From positions 6,386,001 to 6,450,000 of the forward strand of contig NZ_CP137734.1 in assembly GCF_033406955.1 (NCBI RefSeq): a DNA stretch of 64,000 bases, read 5' to 3'. Positions 42,983 through 51,465 of this stretch are shown piece after piece. The translations under genes and the position numbers were made by a program. The notes under the pieces were generated by a model. It made no database searches. It was not told where the DNA came from and was given only the letters and a program-made list of their open reading frames with translations. The DNA comes from Streptomyces violaceoruber. GTDB lineage: Bacteria; Actinomycetota; Actinomycetes; Streptomycetales; Streptomycetaceae. How positions within the stretch are numbered: position 1 is the first letter of the stretch; each line of letters opens with the position of its first letter.

Positions 42983-43024
42983 GACGGGCGGGGTGCGTGG
43001 TCAAGGCCACGCACCCCGCCCGTC
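42983..43024 (+). terminator. strong terminator after ctaB
   Basis: A perfect 18-bp stem (42983-43000 with 43007-43024) around TCAAGG, starting 11 nt after the ctaB stop. Confidence 0.85.
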
Positions 43025-43058
43025 GCCGTTTGATCTACCCGTCGGTAGCATCCTGCTC

Positions 43059-43427
43059 ATGGCAGACACGCAGCAGGTGGACACGGAGCAGTCCGGCGCC
43101 AAGGGCGGCTGGGCCGACCGGTGGGACGCGTACGAGGTGACCCGGACGGCCGGGCGGATCGAAGCCTTCGCCAAGGCCCACGGCGGCGCCGAGGCCCAGG
43201 TGGCCCACCTCGGCGAGCGCGGCGCCCGGATCGTCCTCGTCGGTGCGGACGGCGCCTGGGGCGACCTGGTCGCGCGCACCCACGAGCGGGCGCGCAAGGC
43301 GGTGGAGAAGTCCGGGATCACCGTCCACGAGGACTTCGACGGCGAGTTCGCGGCCAAGGTCACCACGGGCCGCTACGAGTGGTCGCGCATGGCCGGCATC
43401 CAGGTCGGGGGCCCGAGCAACACCTGA
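43059..43427 (+). CDS. small soluble protein of unknown function
   Basis: A 122-residue, charged cytoplasmic protein I do not recognise. It has no membrane segment, cysteines or obvious nucleotide motif; a central segment (LGERGARIVLVGADGAWGD) looks like a beta strand-loop-helix and is followed by VARTHERARKAVEKSGITVH. The codon use is normal for the region. ATG at 43059 has TAGCAT exactly 7 nt upstream (43046-43051), so the mRNA is probably leaderless, which argues against the longer frame from 42993. Confidence 0.65.
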   Translation: MADTQQVDTEQSGAKGGWADRWDAYEVTRTAGRIEAFAKAHGGAEAQVAHLGERGARIVLVGADGAWGDLVARTHERARKAVEKSGITVHEDFDGEFAAKVTTGRYEWSRMAGIQVGGPSNT

Positions 43428-43541
43428 GGGCGGGTTCACCCGTTAGGACCGTAGGAAGCCGCGAGGTACGCGGACCGCGAGTCGTGCGGGCCGCACGGCA
43501 CACGAGCCGCGCGGCGCTCGGTCCCAGCGCGGGGAGCCCGG

Positions 43542-44648
43542 ATGATCGAAACGCCGTCCCTGGTGGACCAGTACTGCCACGGCGTCCTGAGAACGGAGCT
43601 GGGCCTCGGCACCTTCGAGGCCCAGCTGGCCCGCACCGAGGGCCCGCCCGCACCGGGCACCACCCTCTTCGACACCCAGACCGGCTTCGCGGTACGCCGC
43701 TGGTGCCCGCCCCTGCTCGGTCTGGAACCGCACTGCCCGCCCGCCCGCTACCTGGCCAGGCGCCGCGAACTGGGCGTCATGGAGGCCGACCGCAGGCTCC
43801 TGCGCGGCAGCGGCATCACCACCTACCTGGTCGACGCGGGACTGCCCGGAGACCTCACCGGCCCCACCGAGATGGCGACCGCCGCGGACGCGGACACGCG
43901 CGAGATCGTGCGCCTGGAGTTGCTCGCCGAGCAGGTCGCCGACACCTCGGGCACCGTCGAGTCCTTCCTCGCCAACCTCGCCGAGGCCGTGCACGGCGCC
44001 GCCGTGAACGCGGTCGCGTTCACCTCGGTCGCCGGGGTGCGGCACGGCCTGGCCCTCGCCCCGGAGCCGCCGGGCCCCGGCGAGGTGCGGGGGGCCGCCG
44101 CCCGCTGGCTCACCGGGCGCGAGGTCGGCGGGGAGCTGAGCGACCCCGTACTGCTGCGCCACCTGCTGTGGATCGCCGTCGCCTCCGGCCTGCCGCTCCA
44201 GCTGCACGCCGGCCTCGGCGAACCGGGCCTGCGCATCGACCGCACCGACCCGGTCCTGCTCACCGACTTCGTGCGGACCACCGCCGGACTCGGCACCGAC
44301 CTGGTCCTGCTGCACGGCTACCCCTACCACCGCCACGCCGCCCACCTGGCCGGGGTCTTCCCGCACGTCTACGCCGACTCGGGCGCCGCCCTGGTACGCA
44401 CCGGCGCCCGGGCCGCGACGGTCCTCGCGGAGATCCTGGAGCTGGCCCCCTTCGGCAAGATCCTGTTCTCCAGCGGCGCCCAGGGCCTGCCCGAACTGCA
44501 CGTGGTCGCCGCCCGGCTGTTCCGCGAGGCCCTCGGGCGGGTGCTGGGCACCTGGGTGGCCGAGGGCGCGTGGTCGCCCGGGGACGCCCAGCGGGTGGCG
44601 GCGATGATCGCCTCGGGGAACGCCGCGCGCGTGTACGGACTGGAGTGA
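43542..44648 (+). CDS. amidohydrolase family protein
   Basis: A 368-residue metal-dependent hydrolase-like TIM barrel. It has LVDQYCHGVLR near the start, with only one histidine where HxH is usual, a mid-barrel GLPLQLHAGLGEPGLRIDR histidine strand, VLLHGYPYHRHAAHLAG, and the late VYADSGAA and FSSGAQGLPEL. The pattern is closest to the uronate isomerase/metal-dependent hydrolase branch (amidohydrolase 2). The substrate is unknown. A nucleotidyltransferase-like gene follows after 3 nt, so they form an operon. Confidence 0.75.
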   Translation: MIETPSLVDQYCHGVLRTELGLGTFEAQLARTEGPPAPGTTLFDTQTGFAVRRWCPPLLGLEPHCPPARYLARRRELGVMEADRRLLRGSGITTYLVDAGLPGDLTGPTEMATAADADTREIVRLELLAEQVADTSGTVESFLANLAEAVHGAAVNAVAFTSVAGVRHGLALAPEPPGPGEVRGAAARWLTGREVGGELSDPVLLRHLLWIAVASGLPLQLHAGLGEPGLRIDRTDPVLLTDFVRTTAGLGTDLVLLHGYPYHRHAAHLAGVFPHVYADSGAALVRTGARAATVLAEILELAPFGKILFSSGAQGLPELHVVAARLFREALGRVLGTWVAEGAWSPGDAQRVAAMIASGNAARVYGLE

Positions 44649-44651
44649 CGG

Positions 44652-45431
44652 GTGTACACGCCGGAAGGGGTCGTCGACACTGGGCGCATGCCGACCGACG
44701 CCCTGCTCGACCGTTTCCTCACCGGCCTCACGCCCCTCGACCCCGTCGCCGTCTGGGCACACGGTTCACTGGGCGCGGGCGACTACCAGGAGGGCCGCAG
44801 CGACCTGGACCTGATCGCGGTCCTGCCCCGGCCGGCCACGGCGCGCACGGCCTGGCGGCTCGGGCTGCTCCACGCCCGCCTGCGCGCCGAGCCCCTGGCC
44901 GGGCTGCTGCACTGCACGTATCTGTCGCCCGACACGGTCGCCGACCCCGACCAGCGGCATCTGACCTGGGCCCACCAGCAGCTCTTCAAACGGACCGTCA
45001 CCCCGGTCACCCGGCGCGAACTCCACAGCTTCGGCCGCGTCCTGCACGGCGAGTCGCCGGAGCAGCTGCTGCCCCCGGTGCCGGACCGGGAACTGCACGC
45101 CTTCGTCGTCCGCGACCAGCGGGAATTCTGGCGTCCGCACGTGCACAGGGCGGAGCTGTGGTCGCAGGACGTCTGGGTCGACCTGGGGCTGATCACCTTC
45201 GCCCGCGCCACCGTCACGCTGCGCGAGGGCCGCCTGATCACCAAGCGGCAGGCCCTGGACGAGCTGCCCGCCCTGGGCGCGCCCGGCGAGGTCGTCGAGG
45301 ACATCACCGAACGGCGGTACGGAAACCGCGCGCGGCCCGCGGTCACGGGGGAGTGGACCGCCCGCCGCGCGGAGCTGACCCGCGGCTACCTGGGACCGGC
45401 CATCGACACGCTGGTGGCGTCGTACTCCTGA
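44652..45431 (+). CDS. nucleotidyltransferase-domain protein
   Basis: A 259-residue protein with a minimal nucleotidyltransferase fold: VAVWAHGSLGAGDYQEGRSD then LDLIAVL gives the GS motif and the DxD metal ligands. A helical C-terminal half with arginine-rich ITKRQALDELPAL resembles the aminoglycoside adenylyltransferase AadA type. Its substrate is unknown; resistance is possible but not shown. GTG at 44652 has GGAG just upstream, inside the end of the amidohydrolase gene. Its last 46 nt overlap the end of the convergent ctaA gene. Confidence 0.72.
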   Translation: MYTPEGVVDTGRMPTDALLDRFLTGLTPLDPVAVWAHGSLGAGDYQEGRSDLDLIAVLPRPATARTAWRLGLLHARLRAEPLAGLLHCTYLSPDTVADPDQRHLTWAHQQLFKRTVTPVTRRELHSFGRVLHGESPEQLLPPVPDRELHAFVVRDQREFWRPHVHRAELWSQDVWVDLGLITFARATVTLREGRLITKRQALDELPALGAPGEVVEDITERRYGNRARPAVTGEWTARRAELTRGYLGPAIDTLVASYS

Positions 45432-46456
45432 GAGGGCAGCCCGGGCACCGTCTCCTCGGGCCGCTCGCGCAGTGCCAGCAGCACCCGCAGCACCGCGATC
45501 CACACCAGGCACGAGCCGAACATGTGCAGGCCGACGAGGACCTCGGGCAGGTCGGTGAAGTACTGGACGTATCCGATGGCCCCCTGCGCCAGCAGCACCA
45601 GGAACAGGTCGCGGGTGCGGGCCAGCGGGCCCTTGGGCGCGTCGACCGCCTTCAGCACGAACCACAGGGCGAACGTCAGCGTCACCACGATCCACGCCAG
45701 GACGGCGTGCGCCTTGCTGATCATCTCCCAGTCGACCGGCATGCGCGGAACGTCGCTCGAGTCGCCCGCGTGCGGTCCCGCGCCGGTGACCACGGTGCCG
45801 ACCACGACCAGCAGCGCGGAGACGACGACCATCACCCACACCAGCTGCTGCACGGACTTGCCGACCAGCGGGCGCGGTGCCGTGTCGCCCTCCCGGGTGC
45901 GCTGCCACATCAGCGTGGCCAGGGTCAGCAGCGCCGTCGTCGCCACGAAGTGCGCCGCGACCGTGTAGGGGTTGAGCCCGACGAGCACGACGATGCCCCC
46001 GAGGACGGCGTTGCTCATCACGACCCAGAACTGCGCCCACCCCAGCAGGGTGAGGCTGCGCCGGTACGGCTTCTGCGAGCGGGCGGCGATGATCGCCCAG
46101 CCGACGGCGGCGCACAGCACGTAGGTCAGCATGCGGTTGCCGAACTCGATGATGCCGTGGAAGCCCATCTCGCTCGTGGTGGTGAGCGAGTCGTCGGTGC
46201 ACTTGGGCCAGGTCGGGCAGCCGAGGCCCGAGCCGGTGAGCCGGACGGCGCCGCCGGTGACGACGATGATCACGGACATCACGATCGGCGCGAGGGCGGC
46301 CCGCTGGACCGTCCGGGGATGCGGGGTCCAGCGCGCGGCGATGAAGGCGAGCGGGTTGCGCACGGCGGCTACGGCGTCGGCACGGGTCACGTTTGGCACG
46401 CCGTCCATCGTAGGCGCCCGCTTGTGCACGCTTTCACGAGGGTCGGTCCGTGGCAT
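45386..46456 (-). CDS. ctaA: COX15/CtaA heme A synthase
   Basis: Oxidises heme O to heme A for aa3 oxidase. The 356-residue protein has about eight membrane helices with VVTGGAVRLTGSGLGCPTWP then KC, the CtaA signature with its cysteine pair, and histidine-bearing helices (TVAAHFVATTALLTLATLM, VLVGLHMFGSCLVWIAVLR) for heme. ATG at 46456 is supported by GGGAG 9 nt upstream; the N-terminus is about 15 residues longer than an alternative ATG. It follows an ABC exporter pair with 6 nt spacing, likely one operon, as in mycobacteria. Confidence 0.93.
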   Translation of the reverse strand: MPRTDPRESVHKRAPTMDGVPNVTRADAVAAVRNPLAFIAARWTPHPRTVQRAALAPIVMSVIIVVTGGAVRLTGSGLGCPTWPKCTDDSLTTTSEMGFHGIIEFGNRMLTYVLCAAVGWAIIAARSQKPYRRSLTLLGWAQFWVVMSNAVLGGIVVLVGLNPYTVAAHFVATTALLTLATLMWQRTREGDTAPRPLVGKSVQQLVWVMVVVSALLVVVGTVVTGAGPHAGDSSDVPRMPVDWEMISKAHAVLAWIVVTLTFALWFVLKAVDAPKGPLARTRDLFLVLLAQGAIGYVQYFTDLPEVLVGLHMFGSCLVWIAVLRVLLALRERPEETVPGLPSQEYDATSVSMAGPR

Positions 46457-46462
46457 GTGTTC

Positions 46463-47272
46463 TTACTCCCAGCGGAAGAACTTCCCCGCGGCCGCGAGCC
46501 CCGCGACCGCCCACCCGGCGAGGATCCCCAGGTCGCCCCAGGGCATCGCGGCGCCGTGCTGGAGGACGTCCCGGAGTCCGTCCGACAGGGCGGAGATGGG
46601 CAGCAGCCCCAGCACGTCCTGCGCCGCGTCCGGGAACCTGTCCAGCGGCACGATCACTCCGCCGCCCACGAGGAGCAGCAGGAAGACCAGGTTGGCGGCG
46701 GCCAGCGTGGCCTCCGCCTTGAGGGTGCCGGCCATCAGCAGACCCAGCCCGGAGAAGGCGGCGGTGCCGAGGACCAGGAGCAGCAGCACGGCCGCCGGGT
46801 TGCCGTGCGGCGACCAGCCCAGCGCGAAGGCGATCACCGTCAGCAGCACGATCTGGAGCACCTCGGTGACCAGCACCGACGCCGTCTTCGCGGTCATCAG
46901 GGCCCAGCGCGGCAGGGGGGAGGCGGCCAGCCGCTTCAGCACCCCGTACCGGCGCTCGAAGCCGGTGGCGATGGCCTGCCCGGTGAACGCCGTCGACATC
47001 ACGGCCAGCGCGAGGATGCCCGGGGCGAGGAAGTCGACGGCCTCTCCGGCCCCGGTGTCTATGATGTCCACGGAGCTGAACAGGACGAGCAGCAGCGTCG
47101 GGATGATCACCGTCAGCAGCAGCTGCTCGCCGTTGCGCAGCAGCATCTTCGTCTCGAGCACGGCCTGGGCCGCGATCATGCGCCCGAGCGGAGCGGCGCC
47201 GGGCCTGGGCGCATACGTCCCCGCGGCCCCGGGCGTGCCGGTGTTCCCCGGTGTCCCTGTCGTGGTGGTCAC
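46463..47272 (-). CDS. ABC-2 type exporter permease
   Basis: A 269-residue membrane subunit with six helices: QLLLTVIIPTLLLVLF, FLAPGILALAVMSTAFTGQA, VTEVLQIVLLTVIAFALG, VLLLLVLGTAAFSGLGLLM, LAAANLVFLLLLVGGGVIVP and a last one near the end. The ABC-2 family segment AIATGFERRYGVLKRLAASP is clear. GTG at 47272 overlaps the ATPase stop (GTGA). Substrate unknown; its fixed position beside ctaA in actinobacteria suggests a link to heme or oxidase assembly. Confidence 0.9.
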   Translation of the reverse strand: MTTTTGTPGNTGTPGAAGTYAPRPGAAPLGRMIAAQAVLETKMLLRNGEQLLLTVIIPTLLLVLFSSVDIIDTGAGEAVDFLAPGILALAVMSTAFTGQAIATGFERRYGVLKRLAASPLPRWALMTAKTASVLVTEVLQIVLLTVIAFALGWSPHGNPAAVLLLLVLGTAAFSGLGLLMAGTLKAEATLAAANLVFLLLLVGGGVIVPLDRFPDAAQDVLGLLPISALSDGLRDVLQHGAAMPWGDLGILAGWAVAGLAAAGKFFRWE

Positions 47273-48192
47273 CCGCGCAGCTCCTTGCCCGTCAGTTCCA
47301 GGAAGACGTCCTCCAGCGTGTGCCGCTCCACCGAGATGCGGTCCGGCATCACCCCGTGCTGGGCGCACCAGGAGGTCACCGTCGCGAGCAGCTGCGGGTC
47401 CACCTCGCCGTTCACCCGGTAGGAGCCCGGGGTCAGCTCGGCCGCCGCGGAGTCCGGGGGCAGCGCCTTGAGCAGGGACGCGACGTCCAGTCCCGGGCGG
47501 CCCGTGAACCGCAGGGTGTTCTCGGCGCCGCCGCGGCACAGCTCCTCCGGGGAGCCCTGGGCGACCACCCGGCCGGTGTCGATGATGGCCACGTCGTCGG
47601 CCAGCTGCTCGGCCTCGTCCATGTGGTGCGTGGTGAGGATCACCGAGACCCCGTCGCCGCGCAGGTCCCGCACGAGGTCCCAGGTGGCGCGGCGGGCCTG
47701 CGGGTCCAGGCCGGCGGTCGGCTCGTCCAGGAACACCAGCTCCGGGCGGCCGACCACGGCCATCGCGAGGGCGAGCCGCTGCTGCTGCCCGCCGGAGAGC
47801 CTGCGGTACGTGGTCCGGCCGCACGAGCCGAGACCGAGCCGCTCGATCAGCGCGTCGACGTCCAGCGGGTGGGCGTGCAGCTTCGCGACGTGGCGCAGCA
47901 TCTCGTCCGCGCGGGCGCCGGAGTAGACGCCGCCGGACTGGAGCATCACGCCGATCCGCGGGCGCAGCTCGGCGCCCTGCCGCACCGGGTCCAGGCCCAG
48001 GACGCGCACCGTCCCGGAGTCCGGTCTGCGGTATCCCTCACAGGTCTCGACCGTGGTCGTCTTGCCCGCCCCGTTGGGGCCGAGCACGGCGGTGACGCCC
48101 GTGCGGGCCACCAGGTCGAGGCCGTTCACCGCGGTCTTCGTGCCGTACCGCTTCACCAGGGCCTGGACCTGGACCACGGGCTCGCTTCGCAT
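47269..48192 (-). CDS. ABC transporter ATP-binding protein
   Basis: A 307-residue ATPase for the adjacent exporter. Walker A GPNGAGKTTTVE, signature LSGGQQQRLALAMA, Walker B LVFLDEPTAGLD and the H-loop TTHHMDEAEQLAD are intact. The C-terminal 80 residues carry the extra domain of drug-type exporters. ATG at 48192 has TAGACT 8 nt upstream (48201-48206), so a leaderless start is likely. It heads the ATPase-permease-ctaA operon. Confidence 0.93.
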   Translation of the reverse strand: MRSEPVVQVQALVKRYGTKTAVNGLDLVARTGVTAVLGPNGAGKTTTVETCEGYRRPDSGTVRVLGLDPVRQGAELRPRIGVMLQSGGVYSGARADEMLRHVAKLHAHPLDVDALIERLGLGSCGRTTYRRLSGGQQQRLALAMAVVGRPELVFLDEPTAGLDPQARRATWDLVRDLRGDGVSVILTTHHMDEAEQLADDVAIIDTGRVVAQGSPEELCRGGAENTLRFTGRPGLDVASLLKALPPDSAAAELTPGSYRVNGEVDPQLLATVTSWCAQHGVMPDRISVERHTLEDVFLELTGKELRG

Positions 48193-48268
48193 GGGTCACG
48201 AGTCTAGGGAGACGGACGACCGGCCGGGCGCGGGGGTGTGGAAAACCTCCTCGCCGCCGGTACGGGAC

Positions 48269-49057
48269 TCACTCGCGAGGGCGGTGCACGGGCAGCCACC
48301 GCTCGGCGTACGCGACCGCGTCCGGCAGGGAGAACAGCCGTACGTCGGCCGCGCCGACCCTGCCGCGCGCGACGGGGCGGTCCCGTTCGAAGTCGTGGCC
48401 CAGTTCGTCGAAGCGCTCCGACGTGATCGACACCTCCGTCACCCGCTCCCAGCCCACCGGCCCCGGGCGCCCCACCTCCACCAGCGGGGCGGGGATCCGG
48501 TACTCGGCGAGGTGGAAGGCGGTGCACGCGTCGTAGCCCGCGCCGAGCAGCAGGACACGGGCGTCCAGCCGCTCCAGCGCGGCCAGCGGGCTGCGCTCGC
48601 CCAGCCGGCAGTCGGTCGCGTGGCCGGCGACCACCTCGGCGGCACGGCCGCCCAGGGCCGCGAAGGAGGTCTGCGGATGGGCGCTGCGCCGGGCGCCGGG
48701 CCAGGTGCGGACCGTCTCCGGGACCACGCCGACGCCGCGCGAGGGCGTGATCAGCGGGTCGTAGGCGGGCGTCGCCGCGCGCACGGTCTCCCACCACTCC
48801 TCGGGCACCGGCGGGCTGGTCCACAGGGCCGGGTCGGAGAGGTCGCCGGTCTGGGTCGGGACCACCAGGGTGCCGTCCGGGCCGAGTACGTCGAGCAGCG
48901 CCCGGACGACCGCGACGGGGCCTCCGCAGACCCAGCCGAGCGCACTGAGGGAGGAGTGCGCGAGCAGGGTGTCGCCGGTGCGCACCCCCAGTTCGCGCAG
49001 CCCGGCGGCGAGCGTGCCGCGGGTGACGAGTGGGCCGGTCGGAGGGGGCGTGGACAT
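48269..49057 (-). CDS. AAC(3)-family aminoglycoside N-acetyltransferase-like protein
   Basis: A 262-residue enzyme of the AAC(3) antibiotic acetyltransferase family, which modifies the 3-amino group of aminoglycosides using acetyl-CoA. The family segments HSSLSALGWVCGGP, LVVPTQTGDLSDP, GVVPETVRTWPGARRSAHPQ and LLGAGYDACTAFHLAEYR are intact. Many Streptomyces carry such genes as cryptic determinants, and some act on other amines, so resistance is only a possibility. It is divergent from sufR. Confidence 0.88.
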   Translation of the reverse strand: MSTPPPTGPLVTRGTLAAGLRELGVRTGDTLLAHSSLSALGWVCGGPVAVVRALLDVLGPDGTLVVPTQTGDLSDPALWTSPPVPEEWWETVRAATPAYDPLITPSRGVGVVPETVRTWPGARRSAHPQTSFAALGGRAAEVVAGHATDCRLGERSPLAALERLDARVLLLGAGYDACTAFHLAEYRIPAPLVEVGRPGPVGWERVTEVSITSERFDELGHDFERDRPVARGRVGAADVRLFSLPDAVAYAERWLPVHRPRE

Positions 49058-49141
49058 GCGGGGGAGTGTTCCGGAAGCCGGCCGCGGACGCCAGCGGATT
49101 GCCCGGCGGGCGATCGATCAAAGATCGTTTCCGCAGGTCAC

Positions 49142-49157
49142 CTTAGGTATGCCTAAG
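49142..49157. promoter_or_regulatory. 16-bp palindrome CTTAGG-TATG-CCTAAG
   Basis: A perfect palindrome between the divergent acetyltransferase and sufR genes, extendable to GTCAC/GTGAC arms with one extra base. TTAGG...CCTAA resembles the ends of the iron box (TTAGGTTAG...) recognised by DtxR/DmdR1, but the spacing is shorter. A candidate iron-responsive or divergon operator. Confidence 0.55.
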
Positions 49158-49215
49158 TGACGCAGGGCACCGTCCGGTGATCGGGACGCGGGTTGCCCGC
49201 CCCGGAGGAATTACG

Positions 49216-49229
49216 CAACAATGGCGTTG
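49216..49229. promoter_or_regulatory. SufR operator CAAC-N6-GTTG at the sufR start
   Basis: CAAC (49216-49219), six bases, GTTG (49226-49229). This is the 14-bp palindrome described for Streptomyces SufR as repressor of its own suf operon. It covers the likely -10 box and the first base of the GTG start. Confidence 0.8.
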
Positions 49230-49987
49230 TGAAAAACGTCGGTGAGGCTCCGCAGGAGGAACTCGCGACCGGTGAGCGGTCCACCCGCAACCGGGTCGCG
49301 CGCTCCATCCTGGACCACGGGCCGTCCACTGTCGCCGAGCTCGCCGGACGCCTGGGCCTGACCCAGGCCGCCGTCCGGCGCCATCTCGACGCCCTGGTCG
49401 CCGACGACGTGGTAGAGCCTCGTGAGCAGCGGGTCTACGGCGCGCGCACGCGCGGGCGGCCCGCCAAGGTCTTCGCGCTCACCGACTGCGGCCGGGACGC
49501 CTTCGACCAGTCGTACGACAAGCTGGCCGCCGACGCCCTGCGCTGGATCGCCGAGCAGGAGGGCGGGGAGCAGGCGATCGCCGCCTTCGCCCGCGCCCGG
49601 ATCGCCGCCCAGTCGGGCGCGTACCGCGCGGCCGTCGAGTCCGTCCCCGCCGAGAAGCGCGCGGAAGCGCTGGCCAAGGCCCTGAGCGAGGACGGGTACG
49701 CTGCTACCGCGCGGAGCGCACCCCACCCCCAGCAGGGCGAGCAGCTGTGCCAGCACCACTGCCCGGTCGCCCACGTCGCGGAGCAGTTCCCGCAGCTGTG
49801 CGAGGCGGAGACGGAATTTTTCGCCGAGCTGCTCGGTACGCATGTACAGCGGCTCGCGACCATCGCGCACGGCGACGGGGTCTGCACCACGTTCATTCCG
49901 AAGACTTCGCACGCGCCACCCCCGGCGCGCGCGTCCGAGAACACCGCTAACGCATCTGCAAGCACGGCCGGGAGGAACCCCGCATGA
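49229..49987 (+). CDS. sufR: SufR-type Fe-S repressor of the suf operon
   Basis: ArsR/winged-helix repressor of 252 residues that senses Fe-S cluster status and represses sufRBDCSU when clusters are ample. The N-terminal wHTH is VAELAGRLGLTQAAVRRHLD; the C-terminal cluster-ligand region has CQHHCPVAHVAEQFPQLCEA with three cysteines. GTG at 49229 is a likely leaderless start: TTGCCC (49193-49198) and AACAAT (49217-49222) are 18 nt apart and would start transcription at the GTG. The stop overlaps the sufB ATG (ATGA). A SufR palindrome covers this start, implying autorepression. Confidence 0.9.
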   Translation: MKNVGEAPQEELATGERSTRNRVARSILDHGPSTVAELAGRLGLTQAAVRRHLDALVADDVVEPREQRVYGARTRGRPAKVFALTDCGRDAFDQSYDKLAADALRWIAEQEGGEQAIAAFARARIAAQSGAYRAAVESVPAEKRAEALAKALSEDGYAATARSAPHPQQGEQLCQHHCPVAHVAEQFPQLCEAETEFFAELLGTHVQRLATIAHGDGVCTTFIPKTSHAPPPARASENTANASASTAGRNPA

Positions 49988-51405
49988 CTCTCCCCACGGA
50001 GACTGCTCACCCCGAGCTCGAGGGCCTGGGCAAGTACGAATACGGCTGGGCCGACTCCGACACGGCCGGCGCCTCTGCCAAGCGCGGCATCAACGAGGAC
50101 GTCGTCCGCGACATCTCCGCGAAGAAGAACGAGCCGGAGTGGATGACCAAGCTCCGTCTCAAGGGCCTGCGCCTCTTCGAGAAGAAGCCCATGCCGAACT
50201 GGGGCTCGGACCTGTCGGGGATCGACTTCGACAACATCAAGTACTTCGTGCGCTCCACGGAGAAGCAGGCGGAGTCCTGGGAGGACCTGCCCGAGGACAT
50301 CAAGAACACGTACGACAAGCTCGGCATCCCCGAGGCGGAGAAGCAGCGCCTCGTCGCCGGTGTCGCCGCGCAGTACGAGTCCGAGGTCGTCTACCACCAG
50401 ATCCGCGAGGACCTGGAGGAGCAGGGCGTCATCTTCCTGGACACCGACACGGCCCTGAAGGAGCACCCGGAGCTCTTCAAGGAGTACTTCGGCACCGTCA
50501 TCCCCGTCGGTGACAACAAGTTCGCCTCGCTGAACAGCGCCGTGTGGTCCGGCGGCTCCTTCATCTACGTGCCGAAGGGCGTGCACGTCGAGATCCCGCT
50601 CCAGGCCTACTTCCGCATCAACACGGAGAACATGGGCCAGTTCGAGCGGACCCTGATCATCGTCGACGAGGGTGCCTACGTGCACTACGTCGAGGGCTGC
50701 ACCGCGCCGATCTACAAGTCGGACTCGCTGCACTCCGCGGTCGTCGAGATCATCGTCAAGAAGAACGCCCGCTGCCGCTACACGACCATCCAGAACTGGT
50801 CGAACAACGTCTACAACCTGGTCACCAAGCGCGCCGTGGCGTACGAGGGCGCGACCATGGAGTGGATCGACGGCAACATCGGCTCCAAGGTGACGATGAA
50901 GTACCCGGCCGTCTACCTGATGGGCGAGCACGCCAAGGGCGAGACCCTCTCCATCGCCTTCGCGGGCGAGGGCCAGCACCAGGACGCCGGCTCCAAGATG
51001 GTCCACATGGCGCCGAACACCTCCTCCAACATCGTCTCGAAGTCCGTGGCGCGCGGCGGCGGCCGCACCTCCTACCGCGGTCTCGTCGAGATCGGCGAGG
51101 GCGCCCACGGTTCCAAGTCGAACGTGCTGTGCGACGCGCTGCTGGTCGACACCATCTCCCGCTCCGACACGTACCCCTACGTGGACGTCCGCGAGGACGA
51201 CGTGTCCATGGGCCACGAGGCGACCGTCTCCAAGGTCTCCGAGGACCAGCTCTTCTACCTGATGAGCCGCGGTCTGAGCGAGTTCGAGGCGATGGCGATG
51301 ATCGTGCGCGGCTTCGTCGAGCCGATCGCCAAGGAGCTGCCCATGGAGTACGCCCTCGAGCTCAACCGGCTGATCGAGCTGCAGATGGAGGGCGCGGTCG
51401 GCTGA
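49984..51405 (+). CDS. sufB: Fe-S cluster assembly scaffold SufB
   Basis: Core scaffold of the SufBCD complex on which clusters are built. The 473-residue protein carries FVPKGVHVEIPLQAYFRINT-like VHVEIPLQAYFRINTENMGQ, NARCRYTTIQNWSNNVYNLV with the conserved Cys, and C-terminal SRGLSEFEAMAMIVRGFVEP. The ATG overlaps the sufR stop. Followed by sufD after 60 nt. Confidence 0.97.
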   Translation: MTLPTETAHPELEGLGKYEYGWADSDTAGASAKRGINEDVVRDISAKKNEPEWMTKLRLKGLRLFEKKPMPNWGSDLSGIDFDNIKYFVRSTEKQAESWEDLPEDIKNTYDKLGIPEAEKQRLVAGVAAQYESEVVYHQIREDLEEQGVIFLDTDTALKEHPELFKEYFGTVIPVGDNKFASLNSAVWSGGSFIYVPKGVHVEIPLQAYFRINTENMGQFERTLIIVDEGAYVHYVEGCTAPIYKSDSLHSAVVEIIVKKNARCRYTTIQNWSNNVYNLVTKRAVAYEGATMEWIDGNIGSKVTMKYPAVYLMGEHAKGETLSIAFAGEGQHQDAGSKMVHMAPNTSSNIVSKSVARGGGRTSYRGLVEIGEGAHGSKSNVLCDALLVDTISRSDTYPYVDVREDDVSMGHEATVSKVSEDQLFYLMSRGLSEFEAMAMIVRGFVEPIAKELPMEYALELNRLIELQMEGAVG

Positions 51406-51465
51406 CCCCCGCCCCCACCGCAGTCACCAGATCCAGGAACGTAGGAAGAGAGCAGACCGACAGCC

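Noticed and set aside
43121..47422. 1433-codon plus-strand frame
   Set aside because: Crosses five real genes on both strands and is Arg/Pro/Gly-rich noise from high GC content.
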